Source: Bacillota bacterium (GTDB lineage: Bacteria > Bacillota > Desulfitobacteriia > Desulfitobacteriales > JAJXUE01). Taken from it: a DNA stretch of 15,881 nucleotides. Within the stretch, counting starts at the first letter, position 1. The number at the start of each line of letters is the position of its first letter. The notes below the pieces were generated by a model, which did no database searches, was not told where the DNA came from, and worked only from the letters and a program-made list of their open reading frames with translations. The translations under genes and the position numbers were made by a program. The stretch is taken from positions 1 to 15,881 of the forward strand of contig JAJYNB010000282.1 in the NCBI GenBank assembly GCA_021786555.1, given 5' to 3'. This document shows positions 7,305 through 14,348 of the stretch, in pieces.

Positions 7305-7541
7305 TTAGACACCGGAGCCTGCATTAATGTCACCTTGAGCCGTGTCGGTAACACTCACATCATGATCAATAGCTAATTGGTTATTCACGGGGTCGCTGCT
7401 GAATTCGCTGATAAGTTCCTGCAGCTGACGGATCCTTGTCTCATAGTGTTGAATCTCAAGCTTTATCTCATTTATTTCTGCTTGCAAAGAAGTAATTTGC
7501 TTGTGATCAGTATCGTCAGCATCATGGCTAGTGTTCCTCAT
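7305..7541 (-). CDS. Small coiled-coil protein at the head of the XrtG cluster
   Basis: 78 residues. The ATG has a good site, GAGAGGT, eight bases upstream. Residues 1-15 are polar and rich in Asp and His. Residues 16-47 have a clear heptad pattern (ITSLQAEINEIKLEI onward), so a coiled coil is likely. The tail, 48-78, is acidic and Gly/Ser-containing, ending GDINAGSGV. No membrane segment, signal peptide or sorting tail is seen. I do not recognise a family. The stop TAA (7305-7307) is followed in the same frame by the PTPS-like coding segment, so this may be the N-terminal oligomerisation part of a larger protein rather than a separate gene. It is the first gene after the rnpB terminator, so a promoter for the cluster should lie within 7542-7720, but I see no convincing one. 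Confidence 0.65.
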   Translation of the reverse strand: MRNTSHDADDTDHKQITSLQAEINEIKLEIQHYETRIRQLQELISEFSSDPVNNQLAIDHDVSVTDTAQGDINAGSGV

Positions 7542-7720
7542 ACAATCAAACCTCTCGTAAATTCCATCTCACTCTTTGCTGCTTTCCCAGGGGCGGTGAG
7601 AACAACAGGTCAGCATAGTTGGTAAAATTTATGTTTATTTCAAGGATATTCTACATATTTCTTTTCTTTCCTCTTTTTGAATCATTTTCTTTTTCAGAGA
7701 TTTTACTGGGAAATAGATTT
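7542..7720. other. Spacer between rnpB terminator and XrtG cluster
   Basis: A stretch of 179 AT-rich bases, pyrimidine-rich on the plus strand. On the minus strand a TTGAAA and a TAGAAT can be found, but neither has a partner box at 16-18 bases, so no promoter is called. The end nearest 7541 holds the ribosome site of the coiled-coil ORF. No repeat or ORF of note is seen. Confidence 0.5.
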
Positions 7721-7769
7721 AAAAAAAAGGAAACCGAGGGTTGCATATTTATGCATACACTCAGTTTCC
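7721..7769 (-). terminator. Rho-independent terminator of rnpB
   Basis: On the minus strand a 10-bp stem (GGAAACTGAG with CTCGGTTTCC, one G-U pair) is followed immediately by eight T residues (7721-7728). The loop contains its own small TGCATA/TATGCA hairpin. It lies about 20 bases past the 3' end of RNase P RNA and should separate rnpB from the XrtG cluster. Confidence 0.88.
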
Positions 7770-7788
7770 CATAACCAAAATATAATAA

Positions 7789-8221
7789 GCGAAGTCACCC
7801 TATAAGCCGAGTTCTGTCACCCCTTGCGAGGGAGATGATCATCTATCTGGGACGACAGTTGCCTGACGCCTCTAGCGACCTTACCCGGGAACGGAACGGG
7901 CCGTTCCATTGTTCCCCTATTCAGTCTTGCTCCAGGTGGGGTTTACATAGCCAGCTAGTCGCCTAGCTGCTGGTGAGCTCTTACCTCGCCTTTCCACCCT
8001 TACCCGGCCCATAACTGAACATAACTTTGATTATCCAACCAAAACTCTTGGTGATATAACCAGATTTACATTCAGTTATGGGCCGGGCGGTATCTCTCTG
8101 TTGCACTTTCCTTCAGGTCACCCTGACTGGGCGTTACCCAGCACCCTGCCCTGTGGAGCCCGGACTTTCCTCAGGTACGACCTTTCGGTCCCTGTACCCG
8201 CGATCACCCAGATGACTTCGC
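7789..8221 (-). ncRNA. rnpB: RNase P RNA, bacterial class A, with lengthened P12
   Basis: This is the catalytic RNA that trims the 5' leaders of tRNA precursors. On the minus strand the conserved blocks appear in order: GAGGAAAGTCCGGGCTCC near the 5' end, GAGGTAAGAGCTCACC in the middle, AGATAGATGATCATC, and ACAGAACTCGGCTTATAG at the 3' end. Ends were set by helix P1, where GCGAAGTCA at the 5' end pairs with TGACTTCGC at the 3' end. The gene of about 433 nt is longer than many class A RNAs. The surplus lies in P12 (8003-8087), which has a perfect 17-bp outer stem. A promoter-like pair is upstream and a strong terminator is downstream. Confidence 0.96.
8003..8087 (-). repeat. 17-bp perfect inverted repeat forming the extended P12 arm of RNase P RNA
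   Basis: The arms CCCGGCCCATAACTGAA (8003-8019) and its exact complement (8071-8087) flank 51 bases that can fold further, including a UGGUUA/UAAUCA pairing and a small ACCAA/UUGGU hairpin. P12 is the most variable arm in class A RNAs, so this is a length variant of a known helix rather than a foreign element. Confidence 0.85.
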
Positions 8222-8253
8222 TATTAAACTTTTTTGTTGTTGACAGCTATATA

Positions 8254-8282
8254 AATATAGCAAAAAGGTTTAATAAACACAA
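8254..8282 (-). promoter_or_regulatory. Possible sigma-A promoter for rnpB
   Basis: On the minus strand TTGTGT (8277-8282) and TATATT (8254-8259) are separated by exactly 17 bases. A start near 8246 would leave a leader of about 25 nt before helix P1, which is unusual for rnpB, so the call is tentative. Confidence 0.4.
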
Positions 8283-8324
8283 GCGATAATTGATGGAATC
8301 TTTCCAAAAAATACCCAAAAACAT

Positions 8325-9443
8325 TTACATAAATGTAAACGGCTCAGTTTTTACACTTGAAAGCACAAACTCCACGTCCCGCTTTTCCCGGCGCATTTGC
8401 TCCTGCAGATAGTTATACAGGTTTTCCATCATCAGCCATTCAGTGGCATAGTGACCGGGGTCAATGACAGCCATGCCGGCTTCCAACGCGTCAAGGGCAT
8501 CATGGTGGGAGATGTCACCGGCGATAAAAACACCTGCCCCTTTAAAAGCAGCCCTCTTAACCAGAGAACCCCCGCTGCCGCTGGACAGAGCGGCTTTTTT
8601 AATCTTCTGGTCAAGTTTTCCGGCAACCCGGACATTACACCCTCCCAGCATGTCCTTAACCTTCTCTAGAAGCTGGCCCAGGCTCTGTTCCTGGGGGAGG
8701 TACCCTACCCTGCCGATGCCAAATTCACTGCCAGGGTTGAGAGTCGGTATTACGTCATAGGCCGGCACCTCGTAGGGATGCACTTTGAGCATTGCGCGCA
8801 CAACCCGGTCCAGGTTCTTACCCGGAACAATGGTCTCCATTCTAACCTCTGCCACCTGCTCCAGTTTACCGACCTGGCCGATAAAAGGATCAGCCCCTGC
8901 CAGGGGGCGAAAGGTCCCTGTACCGGTACTAAGGAAAAAGCACTCGTTATAATTGCCTATTCCCCCGGCGCCCGCCTTGCTCATCTCCTGCCGCACCCCG
9001 CTTGCGTAAGCTTCAGGCACGAAAGTTATTACTTTGTAAACCTGCTCCTTGTAACCGGGCGAAAGAAATTCCTGTTCCCTCAGACCGAGGCTTTCCGCCA
9101 TACGGGCGCTGGCGCCCAGGCTGCTGCTGTCCAGGTTGGTATGGGCTGCGTAAAACATTATGTTCTTGCTTATTAGCCTGGCTACCTGCTTCTGGCCTGG
9201 CAAGTCAAAGCGCACTTGTTTCAGCGGGCTGAAGATCAGAGGGTGGTGGGCCAAAATAAACTCAACACCGCGTTCTACAGCTTCATCCACCACTGCGGGT
9301 GTACAGTCCAAAGTAACCAGCACTTTACTGACCTGACCGGCAGGATCGCCAATCAGGAGGCCTACATTGTCCCAATCCTCAGCCAACTGCTTTGGCGCAA
9401 CTTTTTCCACTGCGGAAATTAGCAACTGACAGGAAACGCTCAA
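8325..9443 (-). CDS. NIF3-family dinuclear metal-centre protein (YqfO type)
   Basis: 372 residues, the long form found in Firmicutes such as B. subtilis YqfO. The N-terminal NIF3 half has DWDNVGLLIGD (23-33), AHHPLIF with His66-His67, and AAHTNLDSS with His101 and Asp105. A PII/CutA-like insert occupies about 130-235 (starting near KVITFVPEAY, ending near VHPYEVPAYDV). The C-terminal half carries GDISHHDALD and IDPGHYATE, which supply the remaining metal ligands. The family forms hexameric toroids with two metals per subunit. Roles in GTP cyclohydrolase-like or metal-handling chemistry have been suggested, but the substrate is not settled. The ATG overlaps the trmK stop by four bases (ATGA), so the two are coupled. 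All expected metal-binding blocks are present, with no sign of decay. Confidence 0.94.
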   Translation of the reverse strand: MSVSCQLLISAVEKVAPKQLAEDWDNVGLLIGDPAGQVSKVLVTLDCTPAVVDEAVERGVEFILAHHPLIFSPLKQVRFDLPGQKQVARLISKNIMFYAAHTNLDSSSLGASARMAESLGLREQEFLSPGYKEQVYKVITFVPEAYASGVRQEMSKAGAGGIGNYNECFFLSTGTGTFRPLAGADPFIGQVGKLEQVAEVRMETIVPGKNLDRVVRAMLKVHPYEVPAYDVIPTLNPGSEFGIGRVGYLPQEQSLGQLLEKVKDMLGGCNVRVAGKLDQKIKKAALSSGSGGSLVKRAAFKGAGVFIAGDISHHDALDALEAGMAVIDPGHYATEWLMMENLYNYLQEQMRREKRDVEFVLSSVKTEPFTFM

Positions 9444-10156
9444 GCTAACACCTCTTGCAGCAGCCGGATTTTGTTCCTGATTTCTGCTTGTTTCACCTCT
9501 AGGCCGGGGCTGCGGGCCTTGCCCAGCTGGGCCAGCACCGCTTCCAGGGCCTCCACTCTGTTCCCCACTAACTTTGGCAAAAGCGGGTCTTTTTTGGCAA
9601 CAATGCGCGGCCCCAGCTCCAGCATGATCTCGGACGGAATGGGTTGAGTGCCCCGCTCCGCCACGCTTATCTCATAAATCCGCCCGTCTTCTTCCACCAG
9701 CTGTTCCTCCATGATGCCCCAGCCATGCTGCATCAGCCAGAGCCGCAGGGAGGCCCCAGCCACCATAGGCTGCAAAATCAGCCTGTTCACCTGGGCCAGT
9801 ACCCGCTCCCCAGCCTGCAATATGTCGACTATAGTGGTACCTCCCATGCCGGCAACCGTCACCACATCACCCTCTCCGGGCTGGACCGGTTGCAGTCCGT
9901 CACCCAGGTATATGTTTATCCTGTCCTGGAGGCCCTGTAACCCGACCTGCTCTACCGCCGACTTATAAGGTCCGGCGTGAATATCTACCCCTACGGCCCG
10001 GGGACACCTGCCCCGTTGGACCAGGAAAATGGGCAAATAGGCATGGTCTGTCCCCACGTCTATGATAGCGCTCCCCTGGGGAACATAGCCTGCAATTTCA
10101 GCCAGCCTGCCTTTAAGTTCAATCAAACAAACCACCCACTGGTAAAGTTTAGCCAT
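9440..10156 (-). CDS. trmK: tRNA (adenine-22-N1)-methyltransferase
   Basis: 238 residues. A Rossmann-type SAM-dependent methyltransferase of the TrmK (YqfN) family, which methylates N1 of A22 in tRNA in the cytoplasm. Motif I is DVGTDHAYLP (33-42), followed by VGVDIH, the GDGLQPV turn, AGMGG, and the LILQPM motif near 126-131. A coiled-coil-like C-terminal region completes the usual length. The ATG at 10156 gives about ten more residues than the B. subtilis protein before the GRL motif. A TTG ten codons in is an alternative, but its ribosome site is too close. In many Firmicutes trmK and the NIF3 gene follow rpoD; here the upstream side is instead a gap with a Uma2 remnant, so synteny is broken at this point. 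Confidence 0.94.
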   Translation of the reverse strand: MAKLYQWVVCLIELKGRLAEIAGYVPQGSAIIDVGTDHAYLPIFLVQRGRCPRAVGVDIHAGPYKSAVEQVGLQGLQDRINIYLGDGLQPVQPGEGDVVTVAGMGGTTIVDILQAGERVLAQVNRLILQPMVAGASLRLWLMQHGWGIMEEQLVEEDGRIYEISVAERGTQPIPSEIMLELGPRIVAKKDPLLPKLVGNRVEALEAVLAQLGKARSPGLEVKQAEIRNKIRLLQEVLA

Positions 10157-10320
10157 TATCTATTGTAACACCCCAGGCGAGGAATAATAAGCCAAGATTA
10201 AAAGCCCGAGACCAATGATCCGAAAAGGAATATTTCTGTGGTTAAATCTGCCAATATGAAACATATCTTCTCTGGCCCACTCAACAAAAAAACTCTCAGA
10301 AATCATGTGGCGCTTGTATT
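10157..10320. other. Intergenic, no feature recognised
   Basis: The stretch upstream of trmK. It should contain the trmK promoter, but no well-spaced box pair is seen on the minus strand. In the plus-strand frame of the Uma2 remnant there are stops near 10218 and 10245 and no start, so the missing 5' part of that gene is not recoverable here. Confidence 0.5.
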
Positions 10321-10530
10321 ACTTCACCTTCCACTTTTCAAAAGGACCTGAAGGAGAAATTCATTCTGTACGAAAGAGTAGGCGTTCATGAGTACTGGAT
10401 CGTTTATCCGGAGGAAATACCATTATGTGTATTTCATAGTAAAGCTGGACGGACCGATAAAAAGCAGATTAAGCTTATTTGTGGCATGTCCTCTCACCTC
10501 ATCGTGTATGTTGACATTATTATAGCATAA
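10321..10530 (+). pseudogene. Remnant of a Uma2-family (DUF820) putative endonuclease
   Basis: The plus-strand frame reads TSPSTFQKDLKEKF, then ILYERVGVHEYWIVYPEE, and ends at a TAA at 10528-10530. The SPST...KD.KEK.LYER.GV.EYWIV.PE string is the hallmark of the C-terminal half of Uma2 proteins, which have a PD-(D/E)XK nuclease fold and often occur in many copies. The usual EIL before SPST is replaced by CIT. There is no start codon, and the N-terminal half is missing: only stops and unrelated sequence lie upstream. The last 30 or so codons (HSKAGRTDKKQ onward) fit the family's variable tail. It is the only plus-strand coding trace in the window. I read it as a decayed accessory gene. Confidence 0.7.
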
Positions 10531-10782
10531 TTATGTGCAAAATATCATCGGTTCAATCTCATACTATAATGCTGCTAGACACTCGAATTTGCAGGTGTCC
10601 ATTCCATCTATGCCAATGAAGCAAAGCCATAAGTTCAAACTTCAACTTGATTTGGCTAAAATTCGTGTTAAAGACGGGACGGAGCGCTTTTTTCTTCAAC
10701 ATATGTGTGAGAAAGATAATTTGCTTAAAATCTATGCGAAATAGATCACTGAGTGGGTAACTTAATCATTTCGGTCAGATAC
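10531..10782. other. Intergenic; possible plus-strand 69-codon ORF of unknown value
   Basis: An open frame of 69 codons (10535-10744, plus) starts at an ATG with no ribosome site and ends LLKIYAK. I recognise no family. It directly follows the Uma2 remnant and may be debris of the same event. No terminator is obvious downstream of the 2Fe-2S/ASKHA gene on the minus strand; only a short CACTGAGTG-type palindrome is seen near 10750. Confidence 0.35.
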
Positions 10783-12609
10783 TTAGAAGTTTAGAGATTT
10801 TAAAAACAGATCCCGGAATTCCTGAATTTTAGAAAGCTCAATGTGCTCAGCCCGCAGCGCAATGTTAGTAGCCCTTTCCCTCTCAGCGACAGAGAGCAGC
10901 GCCATCTTAGACCCGTCGCCGGCGGCATTACCAATAGCGGAAATCCGTTCCAGCGGCAGCCTGGGTAATAGTCCAATGCCTAATGCGCTTTCTTTTTTTA
11001 TGAAGTTGCCAAATGCGCCTGCCAGAAGTACCCTATCAATCTCGTTAACCTCAAGGTCCATTTGTTTCAACAAAATCTGTACACCGGCCATTATTGCTCC
11101 CTTCGCTAATTGGAGCTCCCTGATGTCCTTTTGTGACAAAATAAGATCTTCACCTGTGGCCGAGTCCTTGGCCCAGACAAGGACAAATTCTTTCCCTTGT
11201 TCACCCTCGCGGATGCGTTCCTGTAATTTGGGAGAAAGCTTTTCCAGTTGAGCAGGTTTACTGGCTATTCTGCCCGATACATCAATGACCCCGTTCCTAA
11301 CCATCTCCGATACAGCATCGATAAGACCTGAACCACAGATTCCCCGCGGCTTCGTGTTGGAGATAACTGTAAGTTCCACATCGTCATGTATTTGGACTCC
11401 TTCGATGGCGCCCTCGGCCGCCCGCATTCCACACCTGATCTCGGCTCCTTCAAATGCCGGTCCCGCCGCTGTAGAGCAAGTAAAAATTTTACCGTTTCCG
11501 GACAGAATCATTTCCCCATTGGTACCAATATCTATGGCAAGGGTTATACCTGACAGCCGGTCAATCTTTGCGGCAAGAGCAACCCCTATCGTATCTGATC
11601 CAACATAGCCAGCCACGTTTGGTAAAACAATTACCTTTCCGGTAGCCAAAATCTTAAGTCCCAGTTCCAGAGCTTTCACCTCCACAACTTGACGGTAAAC
11701 CGGTATAAAAGGTGCGGGGGCTAGATAACTTGGGTCTATACCCAAAAAAAGATGGCTCATAGTGGTATTGCCCACTACGGTAGCTTGATAGATTTCTTCC
11801 GGGCGTACCTTATGCTGTTCACACAGCTCAGCAATTAGACTGTTAATGCCGCTCATGACTTTATCCTGTAACCGATGAAGTCCTTCCGGTACGGTGGAAG
11901 CATGATTTATCCTTGAGATTACATCAGCCCCGAAAACGGTTTGGGGATTTGTTACAGCCGCGTTCCCCACAACAAGACCCTTGTTAAGATCCATTAGATA
12001 AGTGACAACTGTGGTTGTGCCAATATCGATAGCTAGACCAAAAGAGCGGTCGCGTGTATCTCCCGGTTCTACGGCCACAAGTTCATTATTGTCGAGAACT
12101 GCGGTCGCTGCAAACTTTTCCTGGCGAAGTACCGAGGGCAGCGAGGATGCAACAGCCCTGTCAAAAGGAACATCTTTAATTGGTAAGGCATTTGTAACCC
12201 GTTCCCAATCCGGGAGCTGGTCCTCAACACTTGGAGGGTTGAGGGAAAGGAAATACTTGCTTATGCTTGGCGCTATGACAAGATTTTCTTTTGCTCTTTT
12301 CAAGCCTGTTTTTCGGCTAAAGGCATCCTTGTGTTCTTGCACTGCAACAACTGTATCTTCCTGAAGATGACGCTGACAGGCTAACACAAAGCCGTCTTCC
12401 AGTTCGCCTTCACTTAGAAATCTTGTTTCTATTTTAGATCTGGGAGTGAGATGCTTTACAGGACTCTGAACCTTACATTTGCCGCAGGTGCCTTTTCCGC
12501 CACAGGTACTTTCCACTCGGACCTCAGCCACAATAGCGGCCTGGAGAATAGAGCTTCCTTCCGGAACACTAACTGTTTTGTTGGAGGGCAAAAAGGTGAC
12601 CTTAACCAC
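10783..12609 (-). CDS. 2Fe-2S and ASKHA-domain protein, corrinoid activation type (RACo-like, DUF4445)
   Basis: 608 residues. Residues 1-85 are a plant-type 2Fe-2S ferredoxin domain with Cys36, Cys42, Cys45 and Cys78 (STCGGKGTCGKCKV and LACQRH). From about 188 the ASKHA ATPase region begins with AIDIGTTTVV. It continues with IDIGTNGEMIL, AAGPAFEGAEIRCGM, GICGSGLID and LLAGAFGNFI. This architecture fits proteins that use ATP to reduce inactive Co(II) corrinoid cofactors so that methyl transfer can proceed, as RACo does in the acetyl-CoA pathway; related proteins serve methyltransferase systems. The start is GTG at 12609, with a strong AAGGGGG about eight bases upstream. No corrinoid protein or methyltransferase lies next to it here, so its partner must be elsewhere. 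The family assignment is firm and the precise partner is unknown. The protein is cytoplasmic. Confidence 0.9.
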   Translation of the reverse strand: MVKVTFLPSNKTVSVPEGSSILQAAIVAEVRVESTCGGKGTCGKCKVQSPVKHLTPRSKIETRFLSEGELEDGFVLACQRHLQEDTVVAVQEHKDAFSRKTGLKRAKENLVIAPSISKYFLSLNPPSVEDQLPDWERVTNALPIKDVPFDRAVASSLPSVLRQEKFAATAVLDNNELVAVEPGDTRDRSFGLAIDIGTTTVVTYLMDLNKGLVVGNAAVTNPQTVFGADVISRINHASTVPEGLHRLQDKVMSGINSLIAELCEQHKVRPEEIYQATVVGNTTMSHLFLGIDPSYLAPAPFIPVYRQVVEVKALELGLKILATGKVIVLPNVAGYVGSDTIGVALAAKIDRLSGITLAIDIGTNGEMILSGNGKIFTCSTAAGPAFEGAEIRCGMRAAEGAIEGVQIHDDVELTVISNTKPRGICGSGLIDAVSEMVRNGVIDVSGRIASKPAQLEKLSPKLQERIREGEQGKEFVLVWAKDSATGEDLILSQKDIRELQLAKGAIMAGVQILLKQMDLEVNEIDRVLLAGAFGNFIKKESALGIGLLPRLPLERISAIGNAAGDGSKMALLSVAERERATNIALRAEHIELSKIQEFRDLFLKSLNF

Positions 12610-12691
12610 GACGATTCCCCCTTTCTAGTACAGCTTCCTTAGAGTTTATAGGAAAGCAATTCGTTTTTAACTATAGATGGAATTATAAAAC

Positions 12692-12733
12692 AAGGGCACT
12701 AAGAAAAGAAAGCCTTACTACCCTAGTACCCTT
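12692..12733 (-). terminator. Terminator-like hairpin after the drug exporter gene
   Basis: On the minus strand AAGGGTACTA pairs with TAGTGCCCTT over 10 bp (one G-U) around a 22-base loop, then GTTTTATAATT follows. The large loop and short T run make it only moderately convincing. It lies about 80 bases past the stop at 12811. Confidence 0.5.
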
Positions 12734-12810
12734 CTTAATCATAGATTTAAAATTCCCGCAACAAGCCTTAATAAACCAAAAACCGTAGATCACTGGAAGC
12801 AGCAGCGAAA

Positions 12811-14049
12811 TCATATAATTTCTGCAGCTTCTGAATTCGTGCGTCTTAAAATAATAAAACTAAGTAATGAACCGACATCGGCCAAAGCTATTAGTACTCC
12901 CATGGGAACTGCCGTATTGCTTCCACCTAAGCCTACCAACGGCGCAACACCGGCACCGAAGATAAACGACATCAAGCCAAGCAGCGCAGAAGCACTGCCT
13001 GCAGCATGACCGTAGTTCTCCATCGCCAAGGCTGAACCGGCTGTGCTTACTGCCCCCACACAGGCAACAACTAAGAACAACGGCAGCAAGATTACAGGCA
13101 GGCTTGCATGAAGCATAATCGTGATAAACAAAGCAAGACCACTTACAGCGGCCAGACAGAGTCCACTTACAAATAGTGTGACCCCCTTGACCTTGCCCGC
13201 CAGTCTACCGGTAATTTGCCCGGCAATAATAATGCCAAGGCCATTCATGGCAAAGATTAGGCTGAAAGTTTGAGGAGAAGCACCAAAAATATTTTGGATT
13301 ACAAAAGGTGAACCGGATATATAAGCGAACATGGCTGCAGTGACAAGTCCTTGGGGCAGGGCGTATTTTACAAAACCACGGTCCGTAATAAGCGTCTTAA
13401 ATGTCGAAAGAGTGTTTGAAATGCCGCCGGAAGAACGGCTCTCAACTGACAGAGTCTCCGGTAATCCGAATAAAACTGCGCAGAACATTAATAAACCAAC
13501 AAGGGTTAAAACAACAAACACTCCACGCCAAGAAGTAAAATGCAAAAGCTGAGCACCAATAATCGGCGCCAAGATTGGACCCAAACCATTTACCAGCATC
13601 AACAGGGAGACAAACTTCATCATTTCGGAACCCGAGTAAAGGTCTCGCACTACAGCCCTCGAAATTACGATTCCCGCCGAACCAGCCATTCCTTGAATAA
13701 ATCTTAATACAATCAGTCCACCGATTGATGAATTAACTGCGCAGAAGAGTGAGGCAACGGTGTACGCTGCTAGGCCGAACAGCAACGGCAACCGACGACC
13801 GCGAATGTCGCTCTGCGCTCCCATAAATAATTGTCCCACGGAAATCCCGAGCAGACACGCAGTAATGCTTAATTGAGCCAAAGATGCAGTAGTGTGAAGA
13901 TCCCTTGTTAACGAAGGCAGGGAAGGTAAATACATGTCTATTGAAAGAGGCGCAAAGGCAGCCAATGCACCTAATACAAAAGCAATCCAATAGCGAAGCG
14001 ATTTTGAAACAGATAATGTTGCTCCAGTTAAATGATTGTTCAGACGCAT
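12811..14049 (-). CDS. Bcr/CflA-type MFS multidrug efflux transporter
   Basis: 412 residues with about 12 membrane helices. The first loop has APLSIDMYLPSLPSL, characteristic of the Bcr/CflA (DHA1) drug:proton antiporters. The loop between helices 2 and 3 has SDIRGRR, the MFS motif A, and LRFIQGMAGSAG follows in helix 4. Such proteins export drugs (bicyclomycin, chloramphenicol and others) or small metabolites across the cell membrane using the proton gradient. The start was set at ATG 14049, which has AGAGGA eight bases upstream. An in-frame TTG at 14070 would add seven residues but overlaps that ribosome site. It stands alone: hairpins lie on both sides and no regulator gene is adjacent. 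Substrate cannot be told from sequence. Confidence 0.9.
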   Translation of the reverse strand: MRLNNHLTGATLSVSKSLRYWIAFVLGALAAFAPLSIDMYLPSLPSLTRDLHTTASLAQLSITACLLGISVGQLFMGAQSDIRGRRLPLLFGLAAYTVASLFCAVNSSIGGLIVLRFIQGMAGSAGIVISRAVVRDLYSGSEMMKFVSLLMLVNGLGPILAPIIGAQLLHFTSWRGVFVVLTLVGLLMFCAVLFGLPETLSVESRSSGGISNTLSTFKTLITDRGFVKYALPQGLVTAAMFAYISGSPFVIQNIFGASPQTFSLIFAMNGLGIIIAGQITGRLAGKVKGVTLFVSGLCLAAVSGLALFITIMLHASLPVILLPLFLVVACVGAVSTAGSALAMENYGHAAGSASALLGLMSFIFGAGVAPLVGLGGSNTAVPMGVLIALADVGSLLSFIILRRTNSEAAEII

Positions 14050-14348
14050 TTTGTCATTCCTCTTTTCCAAGTTAAGTCATACTAAACCAACCGTGGCCTG
14101 AAGGCTGTGGGTTATCTTGCAACCGGCCTTTAACATTCCCCCAATTTTCCTGATTGGCCCGGCAACTTAGGACTGTACCGTCAATTTAAACTATTTGACA
14201 AGCATGGGCAAGGACTAACCAATAGACCCTTTTCGGAGTCCCCCTGCTAACCCCATGCAAGGCGTAGGAAAGAGCTGGAATTGACGATTTTTTTCAATTC
14301 CAGCTCCTTTAACAATGACTTGCGCAAGCCCTCAATAGAAGTAGTTGA
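14050..14348. other. Spacer between stress protein and exporter genes
   Basis: 299 bases. It holds the inverted repeat at 14272-14306 and the ribosome site of the exporter gene. A TTGTCA and a TTGACG occur on the minus strand, but no matching -10 box sits at the right distance. No ORF or RNA gene is recognised. Confidence 0.5.
14272..14306 (-). terminator. 12-bp perfect inverted repeat, probable terminator of the universal stress protein gene
   Basis: GAGCTGGAATTG (14272-14283) and CAATTCCAGCTC (14295-14306) flank an 11-base loop. On the minus strand the stem is followed by only three T residues (TTTCC), so termination strength is doubtful, but the stem is strong. It lies some 40 bases past the stress protein stop. 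Confidence 0.6.

Noticed and set aside
8101..8289. Small plus-strand ORF overlapping rnpB and its promoter
   Set aside because: It lies across conserved RNase P RNA sequence on the opposite strand and has no coding character.
8310..8345. TTTACAT/ATGTAAA inverted repeat at the NIF3 stop as a terminator
   Set aside because: Only 7 A/T-rich pairs with a 2-base loop, overlapping the stop codon; too weak to call.
8778..9176. 132-codon plus-strand ORF opposite the NIF3-family gene
   Set aside because: The minus-strand protein has all NIF3 metal motifs; this is a shadow frame.
12721..12740. CCCTAGTACCCTT block as part of a T-box leader
   Set aside because: The antiterminator consensus and specifier structure are absent, and the gene downstream is not an amino-acid gene.
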